Assembly (NCBI GenBank): GCA_964036045.1
Contig: OZ038385.1
Location: 29,635,306 to 29,699,305 of the forward strand
DNA from: Eutreptiella sp. 'Long Island Sound 2002'
Lineage: Eukaryota; Euglenozoa; Euglenophyceae; Eutreptiales; Eutreptiaceae
Length of the DNA stretch: 64,000 nt
Direction: 5' to 3'
Positions 42,999 to 54,889 of this stretch are shown here, piece by piece. A model generated the notes under the pieces. That model made no database searches. It was given only the letters and a program-made list of their open reading frames with translations, and was not told the DNA's origin. How positions within the stretch are numbered: the stretch's first letter is position 1; the number at the start of each line of letters is the position of its first letter. A program made the position numbers and the translations under genes.

Positions 42999-43161
42999 AC
43001 CATTATTTTCCACTGCAATTTTAGATCAAAACAGTAAAATTGTGAAAAACATACCCTGCCCCCCCTCCCCGTACGGATAGGGGGGGTCCAAATTGCACCC
43101 CTCATAGTACCCACCCACCCTTTACCCACAAGGGTCGGGGTAACCCCCACTTTTTTTGGTT

Positions 43162-43452
43162 CTAGCGCACTCTAGGCTGGAACGAAATTGGGTCTTCTAG
43201 CGTGTTCCTAGGGTGGTGCTTCAACTGCTGGTTTCCTCTTATTGTCCCAAAAAGCGCCCCCCGCCCCTCCCTAAGGACAATGATTTCCTCCGGGCCCGAG
43301 TCCCATTGCGCCGTGCGCTCGTCAGTCACCTGGATGTCCGAGTGGTGCTGCTGAAAGTGGCGGCGCATGTCGTGGCGCCACTGCAAGCCGCACCCCTGGA
43401 CTAGGCATTCAACAAGCAGAGCTTGCACACCCCGCTTGCGTGCTACCCACAT
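43162..43452 (-). CDS. Small ORF with zinc-finger-like Cys/His cluster, 96 residues
   Basis: From ATG 43452 (MWVARKRGVQALLVE). A cluster CLVQGCGLQWRHDMRRHFQQ followed by HH has the order C-x4-C-x10-H-x3-H, close to a C2H2 finger but two residues short between the second Cys and first His. An acidic middle follows. The last third overlaps the TTCTAGC repeat cluster. It may be a fragment of a DNA-binding or retroelement protein. Weak. Confidence 0.3.
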   Translation of the reverse strand: MWVARKRGVQALLVECLVQGCGLQWRHDMRRHFQQHHSDIQVTDERTAQWDSGPEEIIVLREGRGALFGTIRGNQQLKHHPRNTLEDPISFQPRVR

Positions 43453-43870
43453 GCTAAACTTACAAAAAAAAACTATTTCCGCAAGAAATGGGTTGCACCT
43501 GCCCCCTCCCCCCCTTTACCCGGCGCATCCGGAGGACGCAGCCGGAATCCCCACAAAACCCACAGCAAGGGGGGAGGAGTGTTTCTCAGTGCAGGTGGAA
43601 GGCAATGCGAATCTGCATCCTCCCAAGCGGTACTATCTTCCCACCCCATGGCACCCGGCAAACAACCTCCCCATCCTGCCTACGGACCATTGCGGGCAGC
43701 AGCGTCACCACTTCGTAGGCAGTAGCTTCCCAGCGCACTGTTGCTGCCTATGTTTTAGGGGTCAGCTGCTGGGCACAACTATCCAAGAACCTTGCTTGCA
43801 GAACCCAAACCCCCCCTTCAAGGTAACGGTTCACCCATTCACGGGCACCATATTCCACCTGCACCAGTTT

Positions 43871-45605
43871 TCACACTGCCCCTTGCCATACCAACGTCCC
43901 ATCCCCCTCTCTGCATGAAAAGCTCTGCGGCATCCCTATCGGAAACGACGGCCCCGTTGAAAGCTCCTGGTGGGAACGGTCAGTGACACTCCCCCCCCGA
44001 AGGAGTGCGGATGAAAAGGTGCGCAAGAAGGGTGCACTTTGCAATGGTTGCCATGGCAGGTTCAAAGTTGCCACAAAGGGGTAGCCCTTCCACAACTCAG
44101 ACGGGCCCATTGTAGGCTCCGGACCCCAACTAGCAGCCGGGATGCCGGCGGTCCTGGCAAGGAGGTCCGCTGACCGCCGGACAAGCTTCCCATTAATGCG
44201 CAGGTTGTGTGCACTCATAATATGCATGCCGCGCCCCTGATACAAAATACGCCCCCCTTGAGCTTCCCAAAATAGCTCAGCGCGGGTATCCACATCGTAC
44301 CCCGTCTCCCCAGCCCCACTATCCCCAGGTGTCGCCCACATATGGTCGGGGTCAACATGCAGAAGGCCCTCCCCCAATGGTTTGAAAAAAGTGCACTCCT
44401 TGGGGCCAGGGTACTCTGCACCGGGCCACCACTGACGAACGACGGCTAACGCCTTGTCGGCAGCCCGCTGAGGAGAGTGAAGCTGCCGCGCTAGCAGCAC
44501 TGGGCCTTGGGGGCCTCAAGCCCTGAACAATGCCGGGTACCTGCCTAGCTACGACACGGGCCGAAGGCACGTTGAGCCCCCCCCCCCCCCCGTGTACGCC
44601 CCAACGAGCCGCCCAGTTTGCCCTGGCTTTTGGATGCCCTAAGCCACATCGCGGGTGTCCATGTGTGGGACCTTTGCATCCACGAAATCCATGTGAGGAC
44701 ATCATCACCGTCCCCCGTGTCAAAAGCCGTGCTGCCCAACGCCCAGCAAGGGGACAATCGTCATCCGTGATGGCAACAGCGAACAATCGTGATGGCAACA
44801 GCGGACAATCGTGATGGCAACAGCGAGCGCCTTGTCGGTCTCACAACGCTGCCGGAACTTGCGCAGGTCCTCGTGCAGCTGGCCCAGCGTCTTGTGGGCG
44901 AAGTACCCCCTATCGTTGGCCTTATCGAGGCGGCCGGACAACACATGGGGCCCTTGCCAGTAATGCGGCTCCGTGTCCTTTGGATGAATGACGGTGTTCA
45001 TCAAACTATTGAGCCTAGCGGCATGCTTCCCGGATAGCAAATCCAGGCAAGGCAGACAGGGGCCGTAGCGGCTTGCTATATGTCGTCCCACGGACCATGT
45101 GTACGGCAATCCAAGGCGACTAGCCCTTGGCGGTCGTAGAGCGGCTTCTCATAGTTGCCCCGCACGACGGGGTACATCCGCCGCAACTGCTGCAATGTGG
45201 GGACCTGCCTAGGAAGCCCCCCAGGGCACCCGTGCTCGCTAAGGGGAATTGGAGCGTCAAGGTCCATCTCCAATGCAACATCTATGGAGCCCTCATCGGG
45301 GTCTGGTCACGGGAGTGTGGCCACGAGCTTTGCTACAACGGCCCAGCTGTGGCCAATGTAGATGTGAGCTGGACAGCCCCAAGGAGCTCCGGATGCTTGT
45401 CTAGGTGGATAAGCATGTTCAATAGGGAAGTATCTGGGCCGACAGTACCCTAAAAGAACTCCGGCACGACCTTGTCATACCGCACCCAATTCATATGCCG
45501 GGCACCGGAGCAGTTGATGCCAAACGCCTTGCTATCGGGGCGCTACGCTATGGGCAGGCCCTTGCCACAAGGGCACCGCCATTTCTTATTCGTGATGTGG
45601 CGGTG
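43871..45605 (-). pseudogene. Decayed coding region of unknown family
   Basis: Several minus-strand segments read as protein but are split by stops and frame changes: NKKWRCPCGKGLP, DSKAFGINCSGARHMNWVRY (near 45600-45480), SLLNMLIHLDKHPELLGAVQ, LEMDLDAPIPLSEHGCPGG (45273), DLLSGKHAARLNSLMNT (near 45040), FAHKTLGQLHEDLRKFRQRC, and WWPGAEYPGPKECTFFKPLG to LLARTAG (44430-44130). A CPCG pair and several conserved-looking Trp/Cys positions suggest one former gene of at least 500 codons. A short array (GATGGCAACAGCG, four times) at 44770-44825 and a C-run interrupt it. I cannot assign the family. Confidence 0.4.
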
Positions 45606-46927
45606 TTGCCACGTTGTCGCAACGCTCATGGGAGGCAAGCAGGGGGGAGATGCGCGCGTGTTAGTCATTTGTGAGAAAATCGAAGATTTGTAGAATCTGC
45701 AACCGGATTGCGGAAGAGGGGTTGAATTGGAATGCTCGCACTGTCCAGGAGCTCACACGGGCCATGTGTGCGACTACAGTGCCCGGTCACACTCCACAAA
45801 GGCACGAACATTCAACATGACCAAACGACATGTGCGCAAGTATTCTTGAGATGTGCAACCAGAATGAGTCCCTGAGGTTCCTATTGACCACGTGTCTAAC
45901 CACACAGCCCAGGCCCACTCCCAACTAGAACTAGTATTCGGACCAAACAAAGAATCTGTGAGCAAGACGCACAATGTGGGCGGCTGAAGGAAAGAGCGTA
46001 CTGCCCAAATAGGGGGACCTTTGGGTTGCGGCAGTGGTAGGTCTAAGCTTCCAAGCTCAGGGAGAGTTACCCTGTTTGATGAATGAACCATCCACCAGGA
46101 CCTGCAATGCCGCAATCAGTCGGGGGCGATTAACCGTGCGCCACTGAGATGCATTTTCTCAACCCGAATAATGGTCCCGGATATACCCCCAAAACCGGGC
46201 ACTTTTTCAACTTTGGGTTTTTTTCCAACCGCGACACTTGCCCCCCCCCCCCCCCTACTGGGTTGAAATTTCGCCTGCGGGGGTGAATTTTTGCTCCCCC
46301 CCCCCCCAGCTTCAAGGAGCACATTTTCAAGCCGCCTTCTTGGTAGATGGCATTCAACATTTTATTTGCACCCGTCCCCGCAATGGCTCCGAACCCTCCT
46401 CTCAGCTACTCCCAATCTCGGTATCTCTTCCTTAAGTTGGGGGAGAAGATAGGAATTCCATGGATTATGCGAGAGGGTGCACTTTGCCAAATGCTCCAAG
46501 GCCCTTGCTAGCCAGGCCTAGGACCACCTAGCTGCTCCTCCCAAGGGTGACAGGTTTCTGTAATGCTTTCACCCTGCCCCTGCAATACAATCACTTCTAA
46601 CACTTCTGCTACACAATAATTGTCTGGGTCTTTTTGGTCGCCTCAACAACCACAGCCAGTACCGCCACCATGAGTCTCGGCCTTTGATCTGCTGGCACCT
46701 CAGGCAAATGGGCTATCTGGACTGCTGGCTCTTCCGTCGACTGGTTGCCGTCTGCAATGCAGCCTCAATGGGTTCAGCTGGGATGGGGAAGGGTACACCC
46801 CTTTGGACTTGTCGTCGGCATCTGATCTTTTTGGGTGCAACCGGCGGTGAGGCTCTCCTTCGCTTTCTACCGCCTTCAAGCTCTTTTCCAGCCATGGCAC
46901 CGCTAGATTTAGCAGCCGGGAACGGGT
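45606..46927. other. No gene recognised; C-runs near 46240 and 46300
   Basis: No protein motif seen. Two long C-runs flank TTGAAATTTCGCCTGCGGGG. Confidence 0.4.
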
Positions 46928-47720
46928 TTAGGACCTCTTGCCCAAATCCAAGTGGACCACCAGCACATGCAGGTCTAGACTTCCAAAGCCTTGGTTCCTG
47001 CAGATGATGTCAGGTACTAGCAGGGATACCAACCGGTAGTACATGTGCAATGGCTTGCCATAGTGGAACGCCACTTGCGGCCCGCGCCATCCTCCTACAA
47101 GCAGCAGTGTGGTGGTTAGGCAACGAGAACACCATGGCGGTGCCACACCCAGCCGTCGAAGGCTATGCCATCGCAATCCTTGTAATCCATTCCTTCTGCC
47201 ATCTCCATATCGGTATTCTCGGGCCCAGTGTTGCGAAGTTCGAGTAGCCGTCCGCCGGCAGTTTTCTATTGATCCTTTCAAGGTGGATGAAACCAAGCCA
47301 CCTTTGTGCCAAGAATCCCACTTCCTCTTATTGAAGCCATAGCCTAGGCTCTTCTCCAAAGAAACCCCAATTGCCATCGGGGAGGTGGAAAAATTGTCGT
47401 ACCCTCCCCAATGCGGAGCATGTTTGTTGACCGGATATTGGCCACGCCCAACACCTCCAGTAGCTACTACGTCCCGTATCTCTAGGGGTGCCACATGTCC
47501 CACAAAATGGAGCTTGGTGCCCACTTAGCTTTGCCACATCTGATGCAGAGCTTCTCACACCAATCCACCTCTCCTATGATGTGGGAGAGTCAACCGGCTT
47601 TCTCCAAGATGAGGTCAGCGGCTTGCGGCTCACAGCCCAATTGGCCCACTGGCCCGCCAAAGTCGTAGCCCTTGTCTCGCGTACTCTTCTTCAGGGCCAC
47701 TCACTAGACCACATTGGCGC
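46928..47720 (-). pseudogene. Possible decayed coding region, unknown family (weak)
   Basis: Different minus-strand frames carry short protein-like pieces: WCEKLCIRCGKAKWAPSS near 47570, YGFNKRKWDSWHKGGL near 47320, MEMAEGMDYKDCDG near 47190. They are separated by stops, as expected of an old pseudogene or of chance. Cys spacing C-x4-C-x2-C in the first piece is suggestive only. Confidence 0.2.
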
Positions 47721-47729
47721 AAATGATAC

Positions 47730-48760
47730 CGGCGGATATCATGAACTTCGTGATTGACAACCTAGTGAAAAGATGTGGGATAATGGACAGGCAAACAAGC
47801 TAGTACTGAAGTTACAAAAAGTATGCTTGTTGTGCCTCATCCATCAATGCTGGCTCATGGTGCCTGCCTGTATTTGAGGTGTTCTCCGGATCAGCCCCGG
47901 ATACAAAAGACCCGGAGTTCCGAAAGAGCCGGAGTTCTGCTCACGACTCTTCTCAGACAACTCATACCCAGCCGGATGAACAATAACCTAGGGCGATTGA
48001 CCACAATATTAGGGAATGGTGGTGAGAATGAACAACACTAGAAAGGGCCTACCCCATGAGAGACATCCGAGCTGCTCATTTGCAACAAACTCTGATGAAC
48101 AATTAGCGATCAATTCATGCCACAGACATACATATGTAATCAGAATTAAGATGGTAGATACAGGGTAGTGCAAGCGGTACAGGTCACCCACCCGAACTTC
48201 ACTTGGTTTGCACGAACTAAATTGCTCGTGGAGGAGTTGCTCTTCAATCGCCACCACCACGTCCCGGCGTTGTTGCAATAGTGAAACTTGGAGCGACCGC
48301 CGCTGACGTGAAGGCCCCACATACGGCATTATTTGGCAACAAAAGACAGGCATGTTCACAATCCCTGGGTGTCTAAACACCCCAGAGCCACGAAACCAAC
48401 CAAAGGTGACAATACACCTTTGAGGCGACAAAACGCCCCAACACCTTGCAAACAGCGACAACATTGAGATACATCGAGGCATACACCGGACATGTTGTCA
48501 CGTATATGCACAAGACACAAGCCCAATCCCCTCGGCTTATGCTCTCTTTTTGCGCGCTTGTGAGGCTCGTGATGCTACCACCACCACCGCCACCGCCACG
48601 GCCACCACCGCCCACAATAACACAATATCCCTACCCCTCAATGCCCCTATGCTTGTTGTCCGCAAAACCCCCCCCGTCCATCACAAGAGGAAAAAAAGGC
48701 ACGGGGTATTTAGCCTCTTCTCTTTGTTGCCTTTGGCCCAAGGCTTTTTTTTTGGCAATA
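47730..48760. other. No gene recognised
   Basis: Ordinary spacer. A CCACCACCACCGCCACCGCC triplet tract lies at 48578-48610. Confidence 0.45.
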
Positions 48761-48764
48761 GGGG

Positions 48765-49562
48765 GCGTAAGCAGGTCTCAAAGCGCTCTACACATGCACG
48801 TCTTGGTATGCATATGCAGCAATGTCCGGTAGTTCCGCATGATCACAGGTATGATACACGTGTGCTACCATACAATTGTCTGCACCTGATGGCCTTTATT
48901 TTGTCAGCACGGCAGTGTTTACATGCTACAAGACAGGAAAAGGTGCCCTATTGCTGCCATCCTGCACCCAAGCCCCCTTGCGTGTGCTCGCACTCCTTGG
49001 CCAAGTGACCTAGACTGGGACTTCGCTTCAGGGGAAGAGCGTGGGGGTATGGGTGTACCTTGGTTGGTACAATCTAGGCCTATGAGCTTCAAGGTGATAG
49101 GACAGTGTGTGAGGGAGCCGTAGGCCCAACCTCTATGTAACCTGTAACCGGACAATGATGATGGGAGGAGCCCGACTGTAGCTTGCTGAAAGCTAGCTGG
49201 CCATTAGATAACTTTTTGGCCTCGCACTACAGCGGCTGTGCAGCCGGCTGCTGCTATGAAGACGCCACTTCGATTCCCCCAAGGGGAATACGAGGAGGAG
49301 ATGCGGCTCCCGTCAGCCGGTGGTGCTGGTGGCGGAGGGCACTGCTGCCGGTATGTTGTGCCTGGTGCCTTGTTTTTCCCCTAAGTGCTATGATCCCTGG
49401 ACATAAAAAACTACGAGGACGAGACGCACCACCAATCCACCGGCGGTACCGATGGTGGAGGGGGATACTGAAGGGGGCGGTGGTGGGGACCTCGCCAATG
49501 GGCCCCTGGACGGACGGACGAGCACCAGTCCATGGCGCATACCACTAGACCGTCCATGCCTC
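48765..49562 (+). repeat. Long composite repeat, copy B (R3 core, spacer, tRNA-bracketed unit)
   Basis: R3 core at 48770-48865; a GAGGGAGCCGTAGGCCCAACCTC block near 49110; a plus-strand tRNA-like head at 49217-49285 (ACTTCGATTCCC B box); paired half-units; and a minus-strand tRNA-like end at 49514-49562 (GGACGGTCTAGTGGTATGCGCC) that lacks its B box. The same blocks in the same order and spacing make up 58965-59822. Confidence 0.65.
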
Positions 49563-49640
49563 TTATGCTTTATGGTGCAAAAATGGTTCAAAACCCGCAA
49601 GGACATTCCCTCAGGGGGGGGGGGGGGGTGAAACAGCTCG

Positions 49641-51395
49641 CTAGTTTGAATCTGTCACTGGCGTGTGGCAGCCAGAGGAAAAGGGTAACCGTGGACTGTT
49701 CAGGTAAGACCGTGAGCTCACATCTGTGCTGGGTGTATTCAACCTGCGACGTTGGCTCGGTCGAGCCGGGGTTTCCAACTCCACAAGACATAGGTTCTCC
49801 CAGGTGTTTTGTGGATCATCCACGATGTTTGAATGATGCAAGCTGGCGGTCGAGGCTGTGTCAGAAGAGTTTGAGCTGATGCTACCGTGCGAATCGCACT
49901 GACTGACAGTTGTTACCGGGCTGTGGGCTGAGGCAGTGCCTGAGCAAGTGGGCCCATCAGATGAGGATGTGTCTGAGTTCAAACTGACAGTACTTGATGA
50001 TAAGTGATCATCTGAGCTAGTCAGGGGGGTCTTTGACTCTCAGAAATTGAGACGTCTGGATATCCCTGACATCTCAAGATCATTGTGCTCACGTGTGATA
50101 TTCCGCCATAATGAAGGTGTGTCCCAGGAGGGAGTAATGACATCATGAAGCTCAAGGTAGCGTGGGAACGCTGGGGCCCTTCTTGGCGTGGGGGTAGAGG
50201 GCACCTCTAAGCTGACAACCGGCCTATCTGGCAAAGGTAAAACATGATAGAGTGGGGAGCTTACCCTTCCCTCTTCCGCCAAGACGTCTGCTCGTTCGTT
50301 ACGTGGGATGTCAGTGTGACTGGGCACCCGTAGCCACTTAACTGTAGCCGAGACTCTATCCGCAAGATTAAGCGCTCTAATCCAAAGGTCAACGTTGAAA
50401 ACTAGACCTTACTGCCCAACCCATCCTGCTGTGCTCCACCTGAACGCTGAACCCCGCAGGCCGTCGTAGACATACTGCGAGTCCATGACCACTACCACGC
50501 ATACCGTTTCCAAAAGGAAATGTTCAAGAACAGTAATCACTGCCAATAGCTCAGCTCTATTGTTGGTTTGGGTTGAGTTGGGAGGCAGGAATCCCTTGGT
50601 CTCCCACTCCCCCATCACCACACAGCCATACCCAGCAACCCACCCAACTTTAGGGTGTTGTTTAGCAGATCCATCTGTGAAAGCTAATGTCCATCCCCCA
50701 TTCTCAAGTTTGCCTAGGACGTGCTTGGCCTCGATGGCAAGCTGCTACTTGCCATCTTGTACCTTCTGTTTTTTGATTGCTCTGGCTAATTGTGAGGACG
50801 TATCATCAAAGTGTGCTGTAATAGCTACCCTAGGTAGTACTCCAGATTGAGCAAGTGTGGCCACTGCATCATGGAATTGCGCGAGGGGGGCACTGAAGGC
50901 CTGCAAGGGTTCCCAAAGGATAAGATGTGAGAGAACCCTTATCCACTGAGCCAGAAAAAGTTCCAGCGAGGGGGCAGAGAATCCATTTTTCACTTGGTTG
51001 CGAAGCGACCATTGGGCCGCCTGGGCAGACCACTTAGCAATGCCCTGTGGGCGCGAAAAGGAATGTTTGAGGGGCAACGCCCTCACTGCATGGCTAAAAC
51101 CCTCAACATACGAGGGACCCCAACAGTCCTCAATGGTATCGGCAGCCATGGCATGAAAACTGCAGTGGGATAGTGCATGTTCCACAGTTTCTAGATTAGC
51201 GCACATTGGGCACCATGGGAACTTGGTCCAGTTTTGGAGTCTATCCCCTACTTTGAGTTTTGCCCATAGGGCTTGATAGGCGAAATCTTTGAGAAACGGT
51301 TGGAGCTGTGAGGCCCAAAAGGATTTCCAAACTGAACTCGGTTGCCTTCGCGGCACATATGGCACGGGCGACAACTTTTTCAAAGCAATAGGGGG
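49641..51395 (-). pseudogene. LINE-5: zinc-binding region, RNase H and Ser-rich tail, three in-frame stops
   Basis: One frame throughout, broken by TAG 50745-50747, TAA 50409-50411 and TGA 50040-50042. Order: zinc-binding segment CPMCANLETVEHALSHCSFH (Cys, Cys, His, Cys). Next comes a helical linker collinear with LINE-1 and LINE-3. RNase H follows with LAFTDGSAKQHPK (Asp), TNNRAELLAVI (Glu), VVVMDSQYVYDGL (Asp), FNVDLWIRAL after the TAA, and HTDIPRNERADVLAEEG (Asp). A Ser/Asp-rich tail ends at 49641. The RT is absent: the copy begins at a G-run near 51389-51405 (5' truncation or junction). No frameshift is needed. Confidence 0.8.
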
Positions 51396-51405
51396 GGGGG
51401 GGGGG

Positions 51406-53095
51406 GAGCATGGGAAGGGAGGCGTCAACTTATGGCAGGAAGGCACATCACTTGACCAACCCCCAGGGGGGAACGGGGTGAAACCCAAGAGGCACCCACC
51501 CACTCACCGAGTGACCGACACAAGGGAAAATGTAAGGGAAAAAAATTCCTTGGCGCCTTTGGCACCGGGAATGTACCTCGTCCCCTCAACACCACAAACC
51601 CGTTGTTGGCCCAAACCCAACTAGGACCCACATGAAGGAGGCACCCCCCCCCCCCCCCCGGGTGTGTGTGAGGCACTACGAAAGGGCTTGCTTTGGCTGT
51701 ACGAGGCTTGATATGTTTGGGGCCTTGTCCTCTGGGCCCTTGGTGATGGTGCTGGTGTCCACACGCCCAAAGAAGACCACAATGGAGTGTGGAGTGGAGT
51801 TGCTGGTTGTGCCGGGCAGTGCAGAGCAGAAAATTGCTCAATACACCAAGCTCTTGCTCCCAGAAATTGGCACCAGCAACTGTCACAACACCACGGTGGT
51901 ACCAGGGTTTGGACTCCACTTGGCTCCCAGCTGTGGCCACTTCCATCATCTCCGGCTTATGGTACTTGCCCACCGCCAAGCCGCCGTTGCCCGCCCGCTT
52001 GCATGCCGCTGCCACCCAATCAAACACAAAATACGGTGTTATGGGGTGCCTTCCAGAAAATGGGTGCTAAGAATGTGCAATGGTGGGCCAAGAAGAGTAC
52101 GAACCATGGTAACGACATGTAATGGGGGAGGAAGGTTCAGTTTGCAAAAAGAAGATGATTCCACATGGGCCGGGGACCACCCAAGGCTGTCCGGCTGCAG
52201 CATTTGCAGGGGGACACATCAGACAGAATCTGTGTCATCCTCTGACCCTCACCAGCTGGGTACGTGGCTGATATTGCGAAAAACTAAGTGTCCTGCATGA
52301 CATTGGGAACAGTGCACTGCCTTGGACACACCAAATTCCAATTACACAACAATGCACCAATACTACTATCGTGTCCAGTAGACACAAAAGAGAATCCAAA
52401 TATCCAACTTTTTCGTTGAAATTGGAAAACTCAATCTGACAGTCCCCCTGCCCAGGGGAAATACACAGGTGGGTACTAATCAAAGGGGGCAGGGGGTAGG
52501 CGTAGGGGTGCACACAACCATGTAAGGAGGTCCAGAGCAATCAAGTATCAGCATCACAGCAACTCTCAAACAATGGAACGATTCCACAGAACCAACTGAG
52601 TCCCTCTCGCCCGGTGCTTCCCAAGTGACATGTACAGTCATGGATAGGGACTGAAGCGCTAGGTGCACCAAGTTGCACCCCCCCCCCCCCGAATGCTGCT
52701 CTTGCCATGTACCTACAGCACACACGACCTTCAATGTAGGTGTCCTGCTCACGTGTTTACACCCATTCCTCCCAATTTTGTTTTGGGCTTCCGCGTCCTC
52801 CCTGGTTCACTGTTTTGTTTGTGTAGCCAAAATACACCCTATTTCATTACCCCTCACAATGTTTTTTTGATGATCTGTCCGGTTCATTCATCACACTTAA
52901 AATTTCTGTACCAGTCTTCCTGTGCTCCCATGTTACTCCCATGTGCCCTTTGCGTAGGTCGTTTTGGAGGCTGCTGGTGGTTGGTGGTGAATGTGTTAGC
53001 GCTCCATTTACTCTGGTGGGTCGCAACACCATGCTGTCACGCATGATCGTTTGTGCTGATAACCCTCCCCCCCATCCAGCGAACAATAAAGTCCC
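51406..53095. other. No gene confidently recognised
   Basis: Overlapping frames of about 200 codons exist on both strands at 51425-52300, but neither shows a motif. A C-run is at 51644-51660. Confidence 0.35.
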
Positions 53096-53097
53096 CA

Positions 53098-53400
53098 AAT
53101 AATACCATCTGAACACGAAGTGGTCGTTGGACAAGCCGTTTGGTGCGCGCAGCCAGGTGCAAGTAGAGGATCAGTCATGGTGGGCAATAGACGTCCTATA
53201 GTTCAGGGTTACCAGTACCTTGCATCCCATTGTACAATTTTCACAAACACCTTTGAAAGACACATCACAACAGCCACTCATCTCCCCAATCGTCTAGCCT
53301 CAATCATGTACTCTGAAACTCGGTACCTAATCAATTTGGGTACCAAATTAATACGGTCTGAACACTAAGTGTTGGTTGGACAAGCCATTTGCTGGACACG
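53098..53400 (+). repeat. ~50-bp direct repeat spaced about 248 bp
   Basis: ATACCATCTGAACACGAAGT then GGTTGGACAAGCC-type sequence at 53101-53145 recurs at 53350-53394 (ATACGGTCTGAACACTAAGT, TTGGACAAGCCATTTG). The second copy leads into a G-run at 53401. Confidence 0.7.
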
Positions 53401-54750
53401 GGGGGGGGGGGGTTCAGCTTTCAAAAGAGGGCAAATGTGACATCTATGGGAGAGGGGGATGGGCTTCAAACTTTCAAAAACTGCAACTAACCCAACAAGC
53501 ACTGTCCCTACCGCACAACACCCTCAAGGCACAACAGCGGCAAACCGCGCCATTCTAGATTGTGTCCATACAAGTCCCCTAACACAGCTCTCACCACTTC
53601 TCCATGAGCAATTGATTTCCAGAAATGCCCAATAAGAGAGACACAAAACCAAATCAGAGCTCATCTACAGCAACCCAAATTTGGGCTGCCCTCTTCGCAT
53701 ACTTCCCAGGAGTCCCCCACAAAACAGGGGCGCCGTAAACGATGAAAGAATGTACCAAATTGCGTGCACAGCGTTGAATTTTGGGGGGTAAAGGCAATCT
53801 ACCTGCCATGTGGCAATTTACGGCGCTCCCGCGGTGAAAAAAAATGGGGCACCAAAAAAAAAAAGAAATCTGTGCCAACGTGTGCCATGACCCCATTCAC
53901 TGGAACCATCTAAGTGAGGGGTAAAACAGAACCTGCACAGCAGTTGGTGGAACCTGCACAGCAGTTGGCGTTAGAATGGTGGGCTGTAGATAACTGTTAG
54001 GCCAGTCCACAGCCGGTTGTGACACCCCACTTGCAATGCAGTCAATTGTAACCTATGGGTCAAACGATTTCCAGGTCCCAGGACGCTGAAAAGGATAAGC
54101 ATGTCCCTCCAGCAACCACCCAGTGTTCATCTCTCACCCCTTGAAAAAGGAGCCAAAAAAGGTCAATCAAAAAGGACACCTTTTCCACAGGGGAAAAGAA
54201 GACTCCAACACAGTTACCAGCCAGCGGCCCTCACAGTCTATGGCGGAACCACCATAAAAATTGTTACGGCGGAAGCACCATAATACAGTGACATGAAAGA
54301 TAAGCACGTGCAAAAGTCAACAAAACAGGTACAAATACTTGGCCCACGTGTCCATAGTGTTTGAATACTCCCCTCTGAGGAGTGTGAAAACAACCCACAA
54401 GCAATACTCCGGGTCTGGAAAAAAAAGTAAGAGTCAGTGCACTAATGTACACTGGGGCATATCAGATTGGTTGAACAGGGCTTCCAACCTGGTGAGCCCA
54501 AAGATCATCCTTGTCGTGCGCGACAATCGTCGTCCGCAACAAGGAGCTCAGTGGCGGCTCTTGGCTTGAAGCCCAAGAGCCCCCCTAGCTACTGGACATT
54601 CTTGCTACTTGGGAGGTAGTGGCACTCTCTACAGAGGTCCCTGCCTTGACAAGGGTCTGCCTCCGCCGCGACAGCCTTTGTCATTGCAAGGATCTGGGAA
54701 GTGTTCAATTGACATGGCTGTTGGTCGAGGTCATTGGCGGCGGGGGGAGG
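53401..54750. other. No gene recognised; short tandem repeat at 53930-53970
   Basis: GAACCTGCACAGCAGTTGG occurs twice in tandem at 53931-53968. Nothing else is recognised. Confidence 0.45.
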
Positions 54751-54756
54751 GGGGGA

Positions 54757-54880
54757 TCAATGGTCGGTTCTGATCGACTGAATGTCCCCGCCATAGACAC
54801 TTTCAGCCATTAGTCCAGCAGTTCTGCAATGTGCACATTTGACACGTGTCCCCTTCTTGGTTGGGGTGCTCCACTATCGA
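54757..54880 (+). repeat. R2 repeat, copy 2
   Basis: GATCAATGGTCGGTTCTGAT onward through TTCTTGGTTGGGGTGCTCC, collinear with 14037-14160. G-runs lie on both sides (54742-54755 and 54911-54937). Confidence 0.75.
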
Positions 54881-54889
54881 TGAACAGGG

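Noticed and set aside
44456-44830. Insertion with target duplication inside the decayed gene (repeat of GCCTTGTCGG)
   Set aside because: The shared word is short and diverges at once; no inverted ends seen.
51425-52300. Overlapping ~200-codon frames on both strands
   Set aside because: No motif on either strand and no basis for choosing; both run into C-runs.
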